Below are positions 37,023 to 48,190 of a stretch of 64,000 nt of DNA, in pieces. The stretch lies in the NCBI GenBank assembly GCA_019633425.1, contig WSUB01000026.1, positions 124,001 through 188,000 of the forward strand, written 5' to 3'. The DNA comes from Tulasnella sp. 424. Its lineage: Eukaryota > Basidiomycota > Agaricomycetes > Cantharellales > Tulasnellaceae. A program made the position numbers and the translations under genes. Below the pieces are notes generated by a model, which worked only from the letters and a program-made list of their open reading frames with translations, had not been told where the DNA came from and ran no database searches. Position 1 is the stretch's first letter. Each line of letters starts with the position of its first letter.

Positions 37023-40000
37023 TTAAATATCATATACCACTCGTCCACCAATCCACGCATACGGATAATTGTGCTGGTACCAATTCCTCAAGCTTCTCCG
37101 CTGAGCAAGTCGCGGAACTGTGGCATACGAACCGCCAAGCTAGATGAAACGTTCATTGTCAGTATCGACTCCCCCATTTGTCCGACAAGCACATATGACG
37201 CACCACAACTTGATGCTTCCCATCGAAGAAGTCGCTCGAATACCTGAAAACATGCGGCAAAGTTTGGTGTCAGGTCCTGGAGGCCGGTCTCCGGAGGCCG
37301 ATCATCAGTACGTCTTCAAAAACTCACCCCGGATACAATACAGACTTCTCGAATCCTTGACATTCGTCAAATAAGGTTTCGGCCCACTCCCATACGCCGC
37401 CGTTGTGTCCCCGCAGCCCATTCTCAACATCTGGAAGCTGCGGTCTAGGGATCAAAATGTTCGAACAATCAGCTTCGCCCGCCGCCTCGATTAAACGACA
37501 ACGAGTGAAGGGAGAAAGGGAAGGAAAGAGACTCACGGTACAGGATGCCAGTTCTTGAACCCTATGTTGCTCGCTTCCGAGCCTTCATACCGATCCATAT
37601 ACGTTCTCAATTCCACTTCCGTCGGCAATCTTCCACCTTTCCACTTGGCAAAAGCTTTCAAATCGTCGTAAGCTCCGGCAAACGGCCAATTCGCGGCCAC
37701 TGAAAGTGGGACGGGACCGTACAACGTTCGGACCTATTAGACAGGAGGTATCCATCTCGTCAGCGAAAAAAAAAAGAACGATCTCTTTTTCTTTTTCATC
37801 CACGGAAAGATCCCCACCTTGACGTTCCCCTCCGAATCGACCACCCAAAGCCCTGGCAGGTCATGTCCACCCGCTTTCCTCTCCTTGATCCCAAACTCGT
37901 AAAACTCGCCATTCAAAATCGGCCTGGTCTCGACTTTGACCGCCTTCTCTCCAAGCTTAGCGGATCGCTTAGGACTCTCGTTGTCCCACCCGAATTCATA
38001 CGTCGGCGAATTGACTTGGTCAAACGAGTCGTCGGCTTCAATGTCGTCGTGGCCGAGCGAGATTTCGACACTTTCGGCTTCTAGGGTCACGGTCGAGGTG
38101 TGTAAGGGCTGAGACCATCCCGGAAGCTTCTGAAGAGTCTCCCATTGCGGTTTGGCGAAACCTGGTGGCGGGAGGGTTCCGTCGGTGTCACCCGCTTTTT
38201 GAATGAGCATGTATAAAAGAGTCTAGTAACAAGACAAGTCAGGCCACGTTTGATGACAGAGTCAAATTGAATTTACTTACCTCTGCATGGAACGCTTCAT
38301 GCTCCCAAGTCATCCAAAGTACCCTAGCCAACGCCCTCGGGAAATCTCGAACGGTCGACTCTCCTTCCCTCTCCACTCCGTACTCTTCGTACACCCGAAT
38401 CAATCTCGCGCGAACACGATCTCGGAATGCCAGAACTTCGCCAGGCGTCGGCCAATCTTCATCTTTGTCCGGGACTTCAGAATGAGGCTATACACGCCAA
38501 GGGAAGGAGGGAGAAATTGTTCAGTAACCCTTTCACGCACAAAGCATGTCGCAAAATCTAACCCGCTTACATGAATAACACTCGGATCATCAACACTCGG
38601 ATCAATACCCCTCTCGAAAATATCCTTAAAGTACTCCGGTTCCGTATGCCCTTCCTCTTTTTTACCCAACCTCCTTAACACCCTCGTCAAATGGATATCC
38701 AAAAAGGTGGGGACGTGGCCCAAGTAGAACAAGCACTTGTGTCGTAGGTCGATGGGCTTGGTGTGAAGCATGGAAGGAGGAATCATCTTGAGCGTGATCA
38801 AGTCCCATAGTGACCAGAGCGAGGACCATTCGGCGAGGGTGGGGACCGGGGGGAAGGACGTGAGGTCGGCGAGGGGTTGGGATGGGGCGACCGTGGATGC
38901 GGGTGTCGCGGCATTTATGGTGGTGGTCGAGGATGGAGAGCGAACCCGAGGGAATGTGAATGGTGGACGTTCGAGGAGCCACATCGAGTACATCCCTTTA
39001 TTGTCTTTCCATCGATTGATGACGCGAAGATTCGCAGCCGAGAATAGTGCGAACGCTTCCGCGTCCGAATACTACCAACCAAGAATGTTAAAATCCCAAA
39101 ATATAAAAACATCTCTCAAAGCGATGTTCTCTCTGGTTCTTACCTTGCACGAGTACTGAAAACTCACAAGCTCCCCTTCTTCAAACTGCACGTGGGTCTC
39201 CGGATCTTGAGGTCGATCGATATCAGGAGGGACGATCACGACCTGCTTTTGAGTCGAGCGGAAGTAGCTTTCGTAGCGACCTGGGTAGATATATCAGATG
39301 ACGAGTGTGATGTTGGTGGAGGGGCGGCGAGGCGGAGGCGGAGAGGTGAAAGGGGTTGACGTCAACACGTGGCCACCCAAAATAGCGGAGCAACGAAGAG
39401 CGTACCTTCAACTTCGTTCCATTTTCCTTCACACGTCCATCCATCCTTCTTGAGGATCTCTCCATAGTCCCGGTCAACTTCGTCTCCGCGCCCTTGCAAG
39501 ACGCGCTCAGCTACACGAAGCCCGTTCAATTTGAACCTGGCCGAACATCCAGCGGAGTCGTTGTACGCCATTTCGATGGTCTTGGGGTCGTTGCGGTGGT
39601 CGAGACCTATCAATAACAAAATTTACCATCGTCAATTATATTTAGCTCAGGCACGACCGAGTTAGCTGAGGTTTCTTACCTAAAAGCAAGGTATCCCCAC
39701 TCCCAGGGCGAAGTGGAAGCGATTTGAGGAAATTCGCGGCGTCCGGTCGAAGGAAGTTTCCGAGAGACGAGCCGAGGAAGACGATGTGCAGAGGAGTCTG
39801 GTCGCCAGAGGTATCCACAAATTGTGAAGATGGCGAAGCGGGTCGAGAGACAGAGATCCGAATTCCTTCTTCTTCCGCAGGCTGCAAAGTGAGCGGGGTG
39901 TGCGTGGACATGTTGGTCGACGCGTCCTGGTCGTAGGATCCGGAGTGATGATTCGACGCGGAGTGGGTCTCGTCGCCCTCGACAGCGGAAGAACTCGGTC

Positions 40001-40753
40001 GGGGAGCAGGAGTCTGAGTAGATGTGGTGGTGAAGATGGGATGAGGGTCCTTGATATTCGCTTCTCCACAGCGCTGGGTGACGCGGTTGTCGTCGTCCTC
40101 TGGAGCGGTGCCTTTGGCTAATCCTCCGGTGCGGATGAACGCCAGACCACCATCGTAGGTTCCCCACATACCCTTGGTCGCGACGCGGCCGGCTAGGTTG
40201 GAACCAATGGTGCTCGAAACGACACCGAGGGTACGTAGAAGTTCTTTGCGCTCAAGGTCGAGCGCGTAGTAGGTGATCGGAGCTTCGGCACCTGAGTTTG
40301 GTTCGGTAACGGTGTTGGCCAAAGCCAGGAGGATGTGCGAGGTCTTCCTCAGGGACCTATGATGCAATTAAAGGAGTGTCAGTCGAGTATTCGCCTAGTC
40401 CCATTAGAAACCTTCTCGTACCCGGCACCCAGCTCAACAACGACCGTTTTTTCGTCGCCTTGAACGCCCATGAACTCGACAATTTCCTTGGCATGGTCAG
40501 TCAAGATCTGCTCTTCAGCCGCAAACACGTAGTATTCCGACGCATGGGTTGTTATGTCATCGTACAACTTGAGCCCGCGCTCGTCGTAGAGCAAAAGCGT
40601 GGGGAGAGTTCGTTGATGGGGTGGTTTGAGCAGACCGGCAAGGATTTGCGTCCTTAACGTCGCTATGGCCGTCGAGGTGGACTCTGAGGCCTGTTGTTCG
40701 CGGGCGTCGACGATGACGGGATCAGGAGTAATGCGAATGAGAGATTGGGCCAT
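37023..40753 (-). CDS. egt1: Egt1-type ergothioneine synthase, copy B
   Basis: The enzyme is predicted to trimethylate histidine to hercynine with SAM, then join it to cysteine as a sulfoxide with O2 and Fe(II). ATG at 40751-40753 (MAQSLIRITPDPVIVDAREQ). Methyltransferase part: LLLYDERGLKLYDD, VVVELGAG joined to SLRKTSHILLALA, YYALDLERKELLRTLG, FLGSSLGNFLRP, and YESYFRSTQKQVVIVPPDID. Sulfoxide-synthase part: the DinB domain with PTFLDIHLTRVLRRLGKKEE and WEHEAFHAE iron ligands, then an FGE-type domain (GGRLPTEVELRTYMDRYEG, GHNGGVWEWAETLFDE, FFDGKHQVV). It ends NWYQHNYPYAWIGGRVVYDI at 37023. All exons join in frame with GT-AG introns. A Ser/His/Asp-rich linker of about 65 residues interrupts the methyltransferase before the FLGSS motif. 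Its 3' flank is cut by the transposon after 35 bp. Confidence 0.88.
39357..39371. promoter_or_regulatory. CRE plus E-box pair inside Egt1 intron, copy B
   Basis: TGACGTCA followed by CACGTG, at the same intron position as in copies A and D. Confidence 0.35.
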
Positions 40754-41028
40754 AGTTGCGAGGAATGCGATGGTAGGCGATTGCACTGATATGGTGCTAC
40801 AAACATGCACAAGGAGAAAGCAGTCATGACTTTGGCTTAAACACGTTCCTAACATGTCAAGGTCACGGCTCGTGACCGTGACGTGTCACAGTTTCATTCA
40901 CTGCTCATCCTCCTGGTTCAAACACTGGTCGTGCCGATGCCATGTTTTGTCCGTGTCATGGGAATGCCTTGATTTAAAACATAACGAGCACAGATATTAC
41001 GAAGGTTCAACTTTCAAGTTTCGAGGCT
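40754..41028 (-). promoter_or_regulatory. Compact promoter region of Egt1 copy B
   Basis: Only 275 bp separate the copy B start from the copy C stop. About 60 bp next to the ATG resemble the other copies; beyond that the shared upstream block is missing and replaced by sequence with an inverted GTGAC/GTCAC cluster (GTGACCGTGACGTGTCAC near 40873-40890). The far end (about 40991-41028) is the Egt1 3'-flank repeat of copy C. Copy B is therefore likely controlled differently from A, C and D. Confidence 0.5.
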
Positions 41029-43028
41029 TTAGATATCGTAGACCACTCGTCCACCAACGAACGCATAAGGATAGTTGTGCTGGAACCAGTTCCTCACGGT
41101 TCTCCTCTGAGCAAGTCGAGGAACTAACGCATACGAACCGCCAAGCTAAATGAAGCGTTCATTGTCAGTATCGACAGTCCCCTCATTTTTTCAAACAAGC
41201 ACATATGACGCACCACAACATGATGTTTCCCATCGAAGAAGTCGCTGGAGAACCTAAAACGTGCGGCAAAGTTCGGTGTCAGGTCCTGGCGGCCGTCCAG
41301 CGGCATTCGGAGGCCGATCATCAAGTGAAAACTCACCCCGGATACAAGACAGATTTCTCGAATCCTGGATATTCGTCAAACAGGGTTGAGGCCCATTCCC
41401 AAACGCCGCCGTTGTGTCCTCGGACCCCGTTTTCAACGTCTGGAACTTGCGGTCTAGGGATTTAAATGTTCGGACAATCAGCTTCTCCCGGCTGCATGAA
41501 AGGAAAGCAAAGGGACTCACGGTATAGGATGCCAATTCTTGAACCCAATATTACTCTCTTCTGCGCCTTCATACCGATCCAAGTACGTCCTCAACTCCAC
41601 TTCCGTCGGCAACCTTCCACCTTTCCACTTGGCGAAAGCTTCCAAATCGTCATACGCTGAAATAAACGGCCAATTCCCGGCCACCGACATGGAGACGGGA
41701 CCGTACAACGTTCGGACCTGTTGAACCGGGGGCTAGTCAGCGAAAAAAAGGCTCTCTTTTTCAAAACACGAAAAGAATATCCCACCTTGACATCCCCCTC
41801 CGAATCAACCACCCAAAGCCCCGGCAAGTCATGCCCTCCCGCTTTCCTCTCCTTGATCCAGAAATCGTAAAATTCGGCATTCAAAATCGGCCTGGTCTCG
41901 ACTCGAACCGGCTTCTCTCCAAGCTTAACGGATCGCCTAGGGTGCTCGTTGTCCCACCCGAATTCATACGTTGGCGAATTGAGTTGGTCGAACGAATCTT
42001 CGGCTTCAACGTCGTCGTGGCCGAGCGAGATCTCGGTTCCGGCTTCCAAGGTCACGGTCGAGGCGGGTAAGAGCTGAGACCATTCCGGGAGCTTCTGGAG
42101 CGTCTCCCATTGCGGTGTGGCGAAACCCGGTGGCGGGAGTGGTCCATCGACATCTCCCGCTTTTTGAATGAGCATGAACAAAATAGTCTAGTGACAAGAC
42201 AAGTCAGGCACATTCGGCGACAGAGAGACTGTAATTGAATTTCCCCTACCTCTGTGTGGAACCCTTCATGTTCCCAAGTCATCCAAAGCACCCTGGCCAG
42301 CGCTCGCGGGAAGTCTCGAACCGTCGGGTCTCCTTCCCTCGGCACTCCGTATTCTTCGTAAATTCGAACCAACCTCGCGCGGACCCGATCTCGGAAGGCA
42401 AGGACTTCTCCAAGCGTCGGCCAATCTTCTTCTTTGTCTGGAACTTCCGAATGAGGCTATACGCCAAGGGAAGGTGGGGGGCATCGTTTAGTACCTTTTT
42501 CCCGCTCAAAGCATGGCAGAAAATCCAGACACTTACATGAATAGAGCTCGGATCGTCAACGTCAGGATCAATCCCCCGCTCGAAAATATCCTTAAAGTAC
42601 TCCGGTTCCGTATGCCCTTCCTCCTTTTTACCCATCCTCCTTAAAACCCTCGTCAAATGGATATCACAGAAAGTGGGGATGTGGCCCAGGTAGAACAAGC
42701 ACTTGTGTCGGAGGTCGATCGGCTTGACGTGAAGCATGGAGGGAGGAATCATCTTGAGCGTGATCAAGTCCCATACTGACCAGAGCGCGGACCATTCGGC
42801 GAGGGTCGGGACTGGGGAGAAGGACGTGAGGTGGGTGAGAGGTTGGGATGGGGCGACCGTCGAGGATTGAGAGCTGATCCGAGGGAAGGTGAATGGTGGG
42901 GTGAAGAGACCGGCAAGGATTTGGGTCCTTAACGCCGCTATGGCCGTCGAGATGGATTCTGACGCCTGCTGTTCGCGGGCGTCGAGGATGGCAGGATCGG
43001 GAGTAATATGAGTGAGCGATTGCGCCAT
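41029..43028 (-). CDS. EgtB-like sulfoxide synthase derived from Egt1 by loss of methyltransferase (copy C)
   Basis: The N-terminal 40 or so residues match the other copies (ATG at 43026-43028, MAQSLTHITPDPAILDAREQ to TQILAGLF) but then jump directly to TPPFTFPRISSQSS, which in the other copies lies after the whole methyltransferase domain. The rest is complete and in frame: PTLAEWSALWSVWDLITLKM, PTFCDIHLTRVLRRMGKKEE, WEHEGFHTE (HxxxH ligands kept), the FGE-type domain with GGRLPTEVELRTYLDRYEGA, GHNGGVWEW, FFDGKHHVV and NWFQHNYPYAFVGGRVVYDI. The product, about 530 residues, resembles bacterial EgtB in architecture and could only perform sulfoxide synthesis from hercynine supplied by another copy. 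Introns have normal GT-AG ends. It retains the shared upstream region, including TACGTCATA. Confidence 0.85.
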
Positions 43029-43436
43029 AGTTGCGAGGAATGCGATGGTGTGCGATTGCGCTGATATGACGCTACAGAGGGGTATAAGTAAATGGGGGAA
43101 GGAACCGGGGGGGTACGCGTTTGTGGCGTTTTTCGACCTAGCCCGTCGTTCACGAAACGTGTCACGTTATACGTCATACCAATTAAATGATCAGAAGACT
43201 AATGAAATAGTCATTGGACTCGGAGGATCCGCGCACGTTGATGGCTACAAAGAAGCCCCCGTTTCCGGTGAAAGCCTCGCAGTGGCTGGCACATGTGCCA
43301 GAACCGTGACGCCGCGTCTCGCAAGGTCCGCCCAATCACGCTCTCCACATCTGCTGACCGACGCACGCGTTGCTGACAAGCCCCTACTCCGTCTTTCGGG
43401 GACCCGGATCCCCGACTCCACTACGTAGTAGTAGGG
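43029..43436 (-). repeat. Egt1 upstream region, copy C
   Basis: Shares the upstream block of copies A and D (GGAACCGGGGGGGTACGCGT, TGTGGCGTTTTTCGACCTAG, TACGTCATACCAAT, ATAGTCATTGGACTCGGAGG, GCAGTGGCTGGCACATGTGC, GGGGACCCGGAT). TACGTCA is a possible bZIP site. Confidence 0.65.
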
Positions 43437-43839
43437 AAGAGTTTTATCGGGGCTTGATGAAATTCCCCGCAGTCACGGGGTCGGAACATGAAAGCGGGGA
43501 CCTTTGACCGAAATCTTGAAGCATCAGGATTTACGTCCAACAGTCACGCCAAGTCAATTCATCGCTCATTATGTGGTACACAGCATGATGTAAAGCCTAG
43601 ATAAGGAAGGCTATTCCATTAGGGCACGAGGGAAGCGGATCCTGAGATAAGCCAGCCACGGGGTGGTGGGCTGAGTCGCATCTAACACATTGCCAATAGG
43701 CATTTATTAAACGAAACGTGCAATAGCAAAATGTAACTCGCTTGGGATTGTGTTTAGAAACATTCTGGGGGCTCCCTCATTTTCCCTGGCCGAGTTCCTC
43801 CTGCAAAGAGGAGCCCGGCCCATAGTATGAATGGCGGCG
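43437..43839. other. Intergenic, nothing recognised
   Basis: Separates the copy C upstream block from the orphan upstream block. No coding or repeat supported. Confidence 0.4.
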
Positions 43840-44020
43840 CGTCTGTGGCTTTTTTATATCTAGCCTGTCGTTCACGAGTCCCCCTCAATCGTGTAGCGCT
43901 ACGTCATACCAATGATAAATTAATGAAATAGTCATTGGACTCGGAGGATTCACGCACGTTGAGGGTTACCAACGCAAAGAACCCCCGTCTCCGATGAAAA
44001 TCTCGCGGTGGGATCGCCTT
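43840..44020 (-). repeat. Orphan Egt1 upstream segment
   Basis: Matches the promoter blocks of copies A, C and D (GTCTGTGGC, TAGCCTGTCGTTCACGAGTC, CTACGTCATACCAATGATAA, ATAGTCATTGGACTCGGAGG, CGTTGAGGGTTACC, CCGTCTCCGATGAAAATCTC) but no Egt1 start or coding lies next to it. It is a relic of a lost or rearranged copy. Confidence 0.65.
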
Positions 44021-44588
44021 TCTCTTAAGTTCTAGCTTTATATGGGTTCATTCCTATGGTCGTCTCCCCCCTATTTCGCATTTCCCTTCTCTACTTTCGG
44101 GAACTCCGCTTTCGAACCTATCTTCAAGTTAAAATGTACCTGGGGCCCCGCTTGCTTCCGCTCTCGCTTTGACCTTAAGCGCGCTGACGTTCGTGTGGTG
44201 GCTTTTTGGAATGGAAAGATTTGGTAGGAAATACAAAATTGGGTTGGCGACGTGGTCAGCTTGCGGGTCTACGGCATGATATTGTTGGAGTGTTTGGTGG
44301 AATTGGGTCGGACTGCTCGAGTTTGGATGTCGCGACGGCGTAGAAACAGAAGCAGGTTTTCGTTCGACCCATGCAGTGGAGATAGGCTTCCCTATCCATC
44401 GCCGGTATGGTAGAAGTTGGAGAAAGGCGAAACGTCGATGCGGAGTGTCAATATCTCTCTTGCAGTGAGTGGCAAAGTTGAAAGTGAATGGAGGTTAGGG
44501 CGGTCAGGAACGAAATGAGATTGGACGCCGTAAATACCGACAAGCAAGCGCCCCTCCTCCAACCCTTCTAACTTACCAGCGTGTCAAC

Positions 44589-47023
44589 ATGTCGAATCCT
44601 CCTTTGGCGACACTCGAATCGGAACTCGATAACGTGACCGAAGGCATCGATGCTTTACAAGTCGGAGCTATAGGCGAAACCTCATCCTGCACCAAGAGCA
44701 CCAAACTGTCTGCCGTAAGTACGATTAACGCATCGACGTCTTGTGAACGTTTTCCTCACTGCCCCGTCAATGCAGCGAGACTTCCTGGAGACTCTGTCAG
44801 GAAAGCGGATATCCATTAGCGAAATAAGTTTTATCGGAGGGAGTTCCGGGGACGGTGGTGCATATGGCGATGTCGTGGTGGCCACATTCGTCAAGACCGG
44901 CAGTAGTGGAGAAAGAGGAAAGAGAGTGGCCGTGAAGAAGCTGCGACTCGTTATAAATGGGGATATGACCGAGGAAAAGTTCCTTCGCGTACGTACTCCC
45001 ACCCCCCACTGCCTCCCTATCTGACTCACTCCCCTCCAGCTATTCGTCAACGAGCTGCGTGTCCTGGACAAGCTATCTCACCCCAATATCGTGGAGATCA
45101 TCGGTTTTGTGGAGGACGTCAACAATCGAATTGCATGGCTAGTTTTCCCTTGGGAGGACAACGGCAACCTCCGGGAGTTCCTTCGTTCCGGCGAGTGGGA
45201 GATCCCCGAACGCGTGTCGCTGGTACGTCTTGAAGACCCAGGGACTCGACCAGGAACTAACTTTCAATGCGCACTAGATTTTGGATGTTGCAATTGGACT
45301 AGAATACCTTCACACAAACCAACCTCCTATCTGCCACGGCGACCTCAAATCGGTCAGTCTCGTGACCCGGGGCCATTCCTCGAATATATCCTTATATCAA
45401 TTACTACTCAGTTAAATATCCTCGTCAATTCGTCAAATCGCGCTGTGATCACCGACTTCGGCTCGGCTCGCGTTATTCGACGGACAGAAGAAGCCAGCGC
45501 CACTCCAGCAACTCTACCAGCGGCTTCAACGAGCGACAAGCGTCCAGAAAGCAAGGACCTTCCTCAATTAACGATTACCACGTCCGATACCACACTTACA
45601 TTGACAGGTCCGGCCTGCTCGCTTCGTTGGTCACCGCCCGAGGTTTTGAAGGGAGAATCGCTTGACCTGGCGACGGACATATGGGCGCTGGGGTGGATTG
45701 CTTGGGAGGTCAGCCTGCAAGCCCAATTCAAAGTGGTGATCTTTTGGCCCTCACCCACATGAATTGTTTCAGGCTACCACCGATCGTCACCCTTTCGAGG
45801 AGCTCAAGGGAGAGTGGGATATCACGATGAAAATAGTCGAAGGCCAACTGCCATTAATCCGTGAACATACTCAACTTTCGCAAATCTATCCTCTCTGCAA
45901 TATGATGCAGAAATGTTGGAGGGTTGAACCGAAGGAACGACCATCCGCAACAGAATGCAGGCAATCCCTTAAGTTCATGGTAAGTGGGATAACACTCAAG
46001 TGAGAGTCTGATGACGAGGTTCTTTTGAAATAGCCATGTGCCATTCCAGCAGTGAAAAGCGGCGAGGAATCCAAGATTCGGTCCGCGGCCCTCTTACTAC
46101 AAGTCGGGACAATGCATCGTTTGCAGAACAGGCATGAAGAAGCTTCAGGGGCGTTCAATGAGGGGTTGACGGTTGCTCGGTTAGCTGGCGATCAAACAAC
46201 TGAAGGAAACATATTGTTCGGGCTTGCAGAGAATGACCGCGAGCAGTCCAAAGACGTTGAAGCAGAGGCGTTGTACACCCAAGCGCTGGCCATCTACGAG
46301 AGCATCGGGAGTGACTGGGGCCGAGCGAACGCATTGCGTGGGCTTGGGGACGTCCAGCGAGGGTGGTCCAAGTACTCCGAAGCCGTGGCGTCGTACACCC
46401 AAGCGCTGGCCATCAGCGAGAGCATCGGGAATAACTGGGGCCGAGCGAACGTATTGCATGGGCTTGGGCACGTCCAGCGAGCATGGTCCAATTACGCCGA
46501 AGCAGAGGCGTTCTATACCCAAGCGCTGGCTATCCACGAGAGCATCGGGAGTGACTGGGGCCGAGCGAACGCATTGCTTGGGCTTGGGGACTCCCAGCAA
46601 GGGCGATCCAAATACGTCGAAGCAGAGGCGTCGTACACCCAAGCGCTGGCCATCAGCGAGAGCATCGGGAGTGACTGGGCCCGAGCGAACGCATTACATG
46701 GGCTTGGGCACGTCCAGCGAGCATGGTCCAATTACGACGAAGCAGAGGCGCTCTATACCCAAGAGCTGGCCATCTACGAGAGCATCGGGAGTGACTGGGG
46801 CCGAGCGAACGCATTGCTTGGGCTTATGCACTCCCAGCGAGCGCGGTCCAAGTACGTCGAAGCAGAGGCGTTGTACACCCAAGCGCTTGCCATCTACAAG
46901 AGCATCGAGGGTGACCGTGGCCGGGCGAACCGCTCCTTGCGGCTCGGTCAAATCCGGCTCAGCCAAGCTCGGTATGCGGAAGCACGGACCTTAATTAACG
47001 ATGCTTCAATGATCTCCGAATAA
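44589..47023 (+). CDS. TKL-like protein kinase fused to TPR array
   Basis: Seven exons join cleanly from MSNPPLATLESELDNVTEGI. The kinase domain has the ATP-binding Lys (RVAVKKLRLVI), ELRVLDKLSHPNIVEIIGFV (alphaC-beta4), the catalytic loop HGDLKSLNILVN, ITDFGSARVI (DFG), SLRWSPPEVL (APE-like), DIWALGWIAWEATTDRHPFE and MMQKCWRVEPKERPSA. Gly replaces the Arg of HRD, as in many tyrosine-kinase-like fungal enzymes. After a last intron come tetratricopeptide repeats: six 40-residue units of the QALAIYESIGSDWGRANALR type plus divergent units at both ends, stop at 47023. The repeats should bind partner proteins; kinase-TPR fusions are expanded in some Agaricomycetes. It lies between Egt1 copies C and D on the opposite strand. 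No lesion seen. Confidence 0.88.
46254..46973 (+). repeat. Six in-frame 120-bp TPR repeats
   Basis: Each unit begins near GTCGAAGCAGAGGCGTTGTA and contains ACCCAAGCGCTGGCCATC, GAGAGCATCGGGAGTGACTG and CGAGCGAACGCATTG. Most differences are single bases, indicating recent expansion or homogenisation. The period is a multiple of three, so long frames also appear in other phases and on the minus strand; those are artefacts. Confidence 0.85.
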
Positions 47024-47699
47024 ATTGGTTACGGATGGGGCAAAAGACATTCGAAACAGCCTCTGGAGGAAGTCGTTGAAGCGGAGAAATTGTCAACCGG
47101 GCAACCATTTATGCCCTCGGGCCCGCCAAATACGACGCACTCCGAGGACATCCCCGCGGGACTGCTGTCCTCTTAGACCACCGATCCATTTATTTGTGGC
47201 GCCCTGCCCGACCCTTTCGCATCTCTCTTCCTCACGACTCCTTCAGCCTATTTTGCAGCTCTCGTCCCTATGTTTTGGCAGTGATTACAGTGATTTGGCT
47301 CCGATTGACTCTATGTTGTTTACAAACATGAATAAAGATCTCCTCGCCATGCGCAAGCTATCCAGTAAGCACGCGGCCTCCTTCTTTCACCTTGCACGCT
47401 GGCGTCGTTTAGTGGTGCAACGAGCCAACCAACCTAAAGAATAACCCCAAATTCAAATCCCTCGTTCCGATGGTCTGAATAAATAACCTACGACTCAAAG
47501 GGGTAGGGACCATCACTATATTGTAGGCGTAGGGCTGGTGAAAGTATAATGCAAGAATGCCGCAAACAGGACGGTACAGTGAGAATCGATAGAAACAGTA
47601 AGACGATTTCGCATTTTTTCGCACTACCAACGTTGTGATAAATCCCATGGTTAACTCCAGCACCAAGGCGCTGCCAGACTAGGACTAGAACGAAGTAGA
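47024..47699. other. Intergenic downstream of kinase-TPR gene
   Basis: 3' region of the kinase-TPR gene. No further gene recognised. Confidence 0.4.
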
Positions 47700-47965
47700 C
47701 GTAAGTTGCATGGGACGGTATGTTTCCTACAGCCGTTTGATCGCCAAACAACCGAGTAATGGTCAACCCCTGATTGAACGCCTCTGAAGCACTTCCAGTA
47801 AGAGGGCCACGGACCGAATCTTGGGTTACTCCCCGCTTTTCACCGCTGGAATCACCCTTGGCTGTTTCAAACGAACCTCCTCTTTGGAGTCTCACGTGAG
47901 TGTAATCCCACTTACCATGAGCCTAAGGGATTGTCTGCAGTCTGTTGCGGATACCGCACTGCTGC
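47700..47965 (-). pseudogene. Second truncated kinase-TPR fragment
   Basis: Minus strand matches the intact gene from the last kinase exon end through the retained intron (GTAAGTGGGATTACACTC) into the first TPR unit (SEAFNQGLTITRLFGDQTAV). An internal deletion joins the LLLQ region directly to the later SEAFNQG part. The left boundary with the Egt1 3'-flank repeat is the same as in the fragment at 14575-14990, so both derive from one ancestral junction. Confidence 0.7.
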
Positions 47966-48190
47966 AATGGCATGCCCATCCGAATTGTGGCGGATTTCCA
48001 AACAATGATCGTCCGCGTTTAACTTGTCGCGTTGTAGGGGACATATTCATGTGACGTCATACGTGCTTCGAGAGCCCGAATCCGCACGTGGCAACCGCTT
48101 GGCATATTAATCTACGCAAACTCGGGGATAGGCGAGTCTATACATTTCGACCAACAGATATTACAAAGATCCAACTTTCAAGCTTGAGGT
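47966..48190 (-). repeat. Egt1 3'-flank repeat, copy D (empty transposon site)
   Basis: Continuous sequence from the kinase-TPR fragment to the copy D stop, including TGACGTCA at 48052-48059 and ACAGATATTACAAAGATCCA near the gene. It is the unoccupied equivalent of the site split by the transposon between 15203 and 36989. Confidence 0.7.

Noticed and set aside
46181..46994. Several long frames on both strands overlapping the TPR array
   Set aside because: The 120-bp period is a multiple of three, so open frames repeat in every phase; only the plus-strand frame continuous with the kinase is coding.
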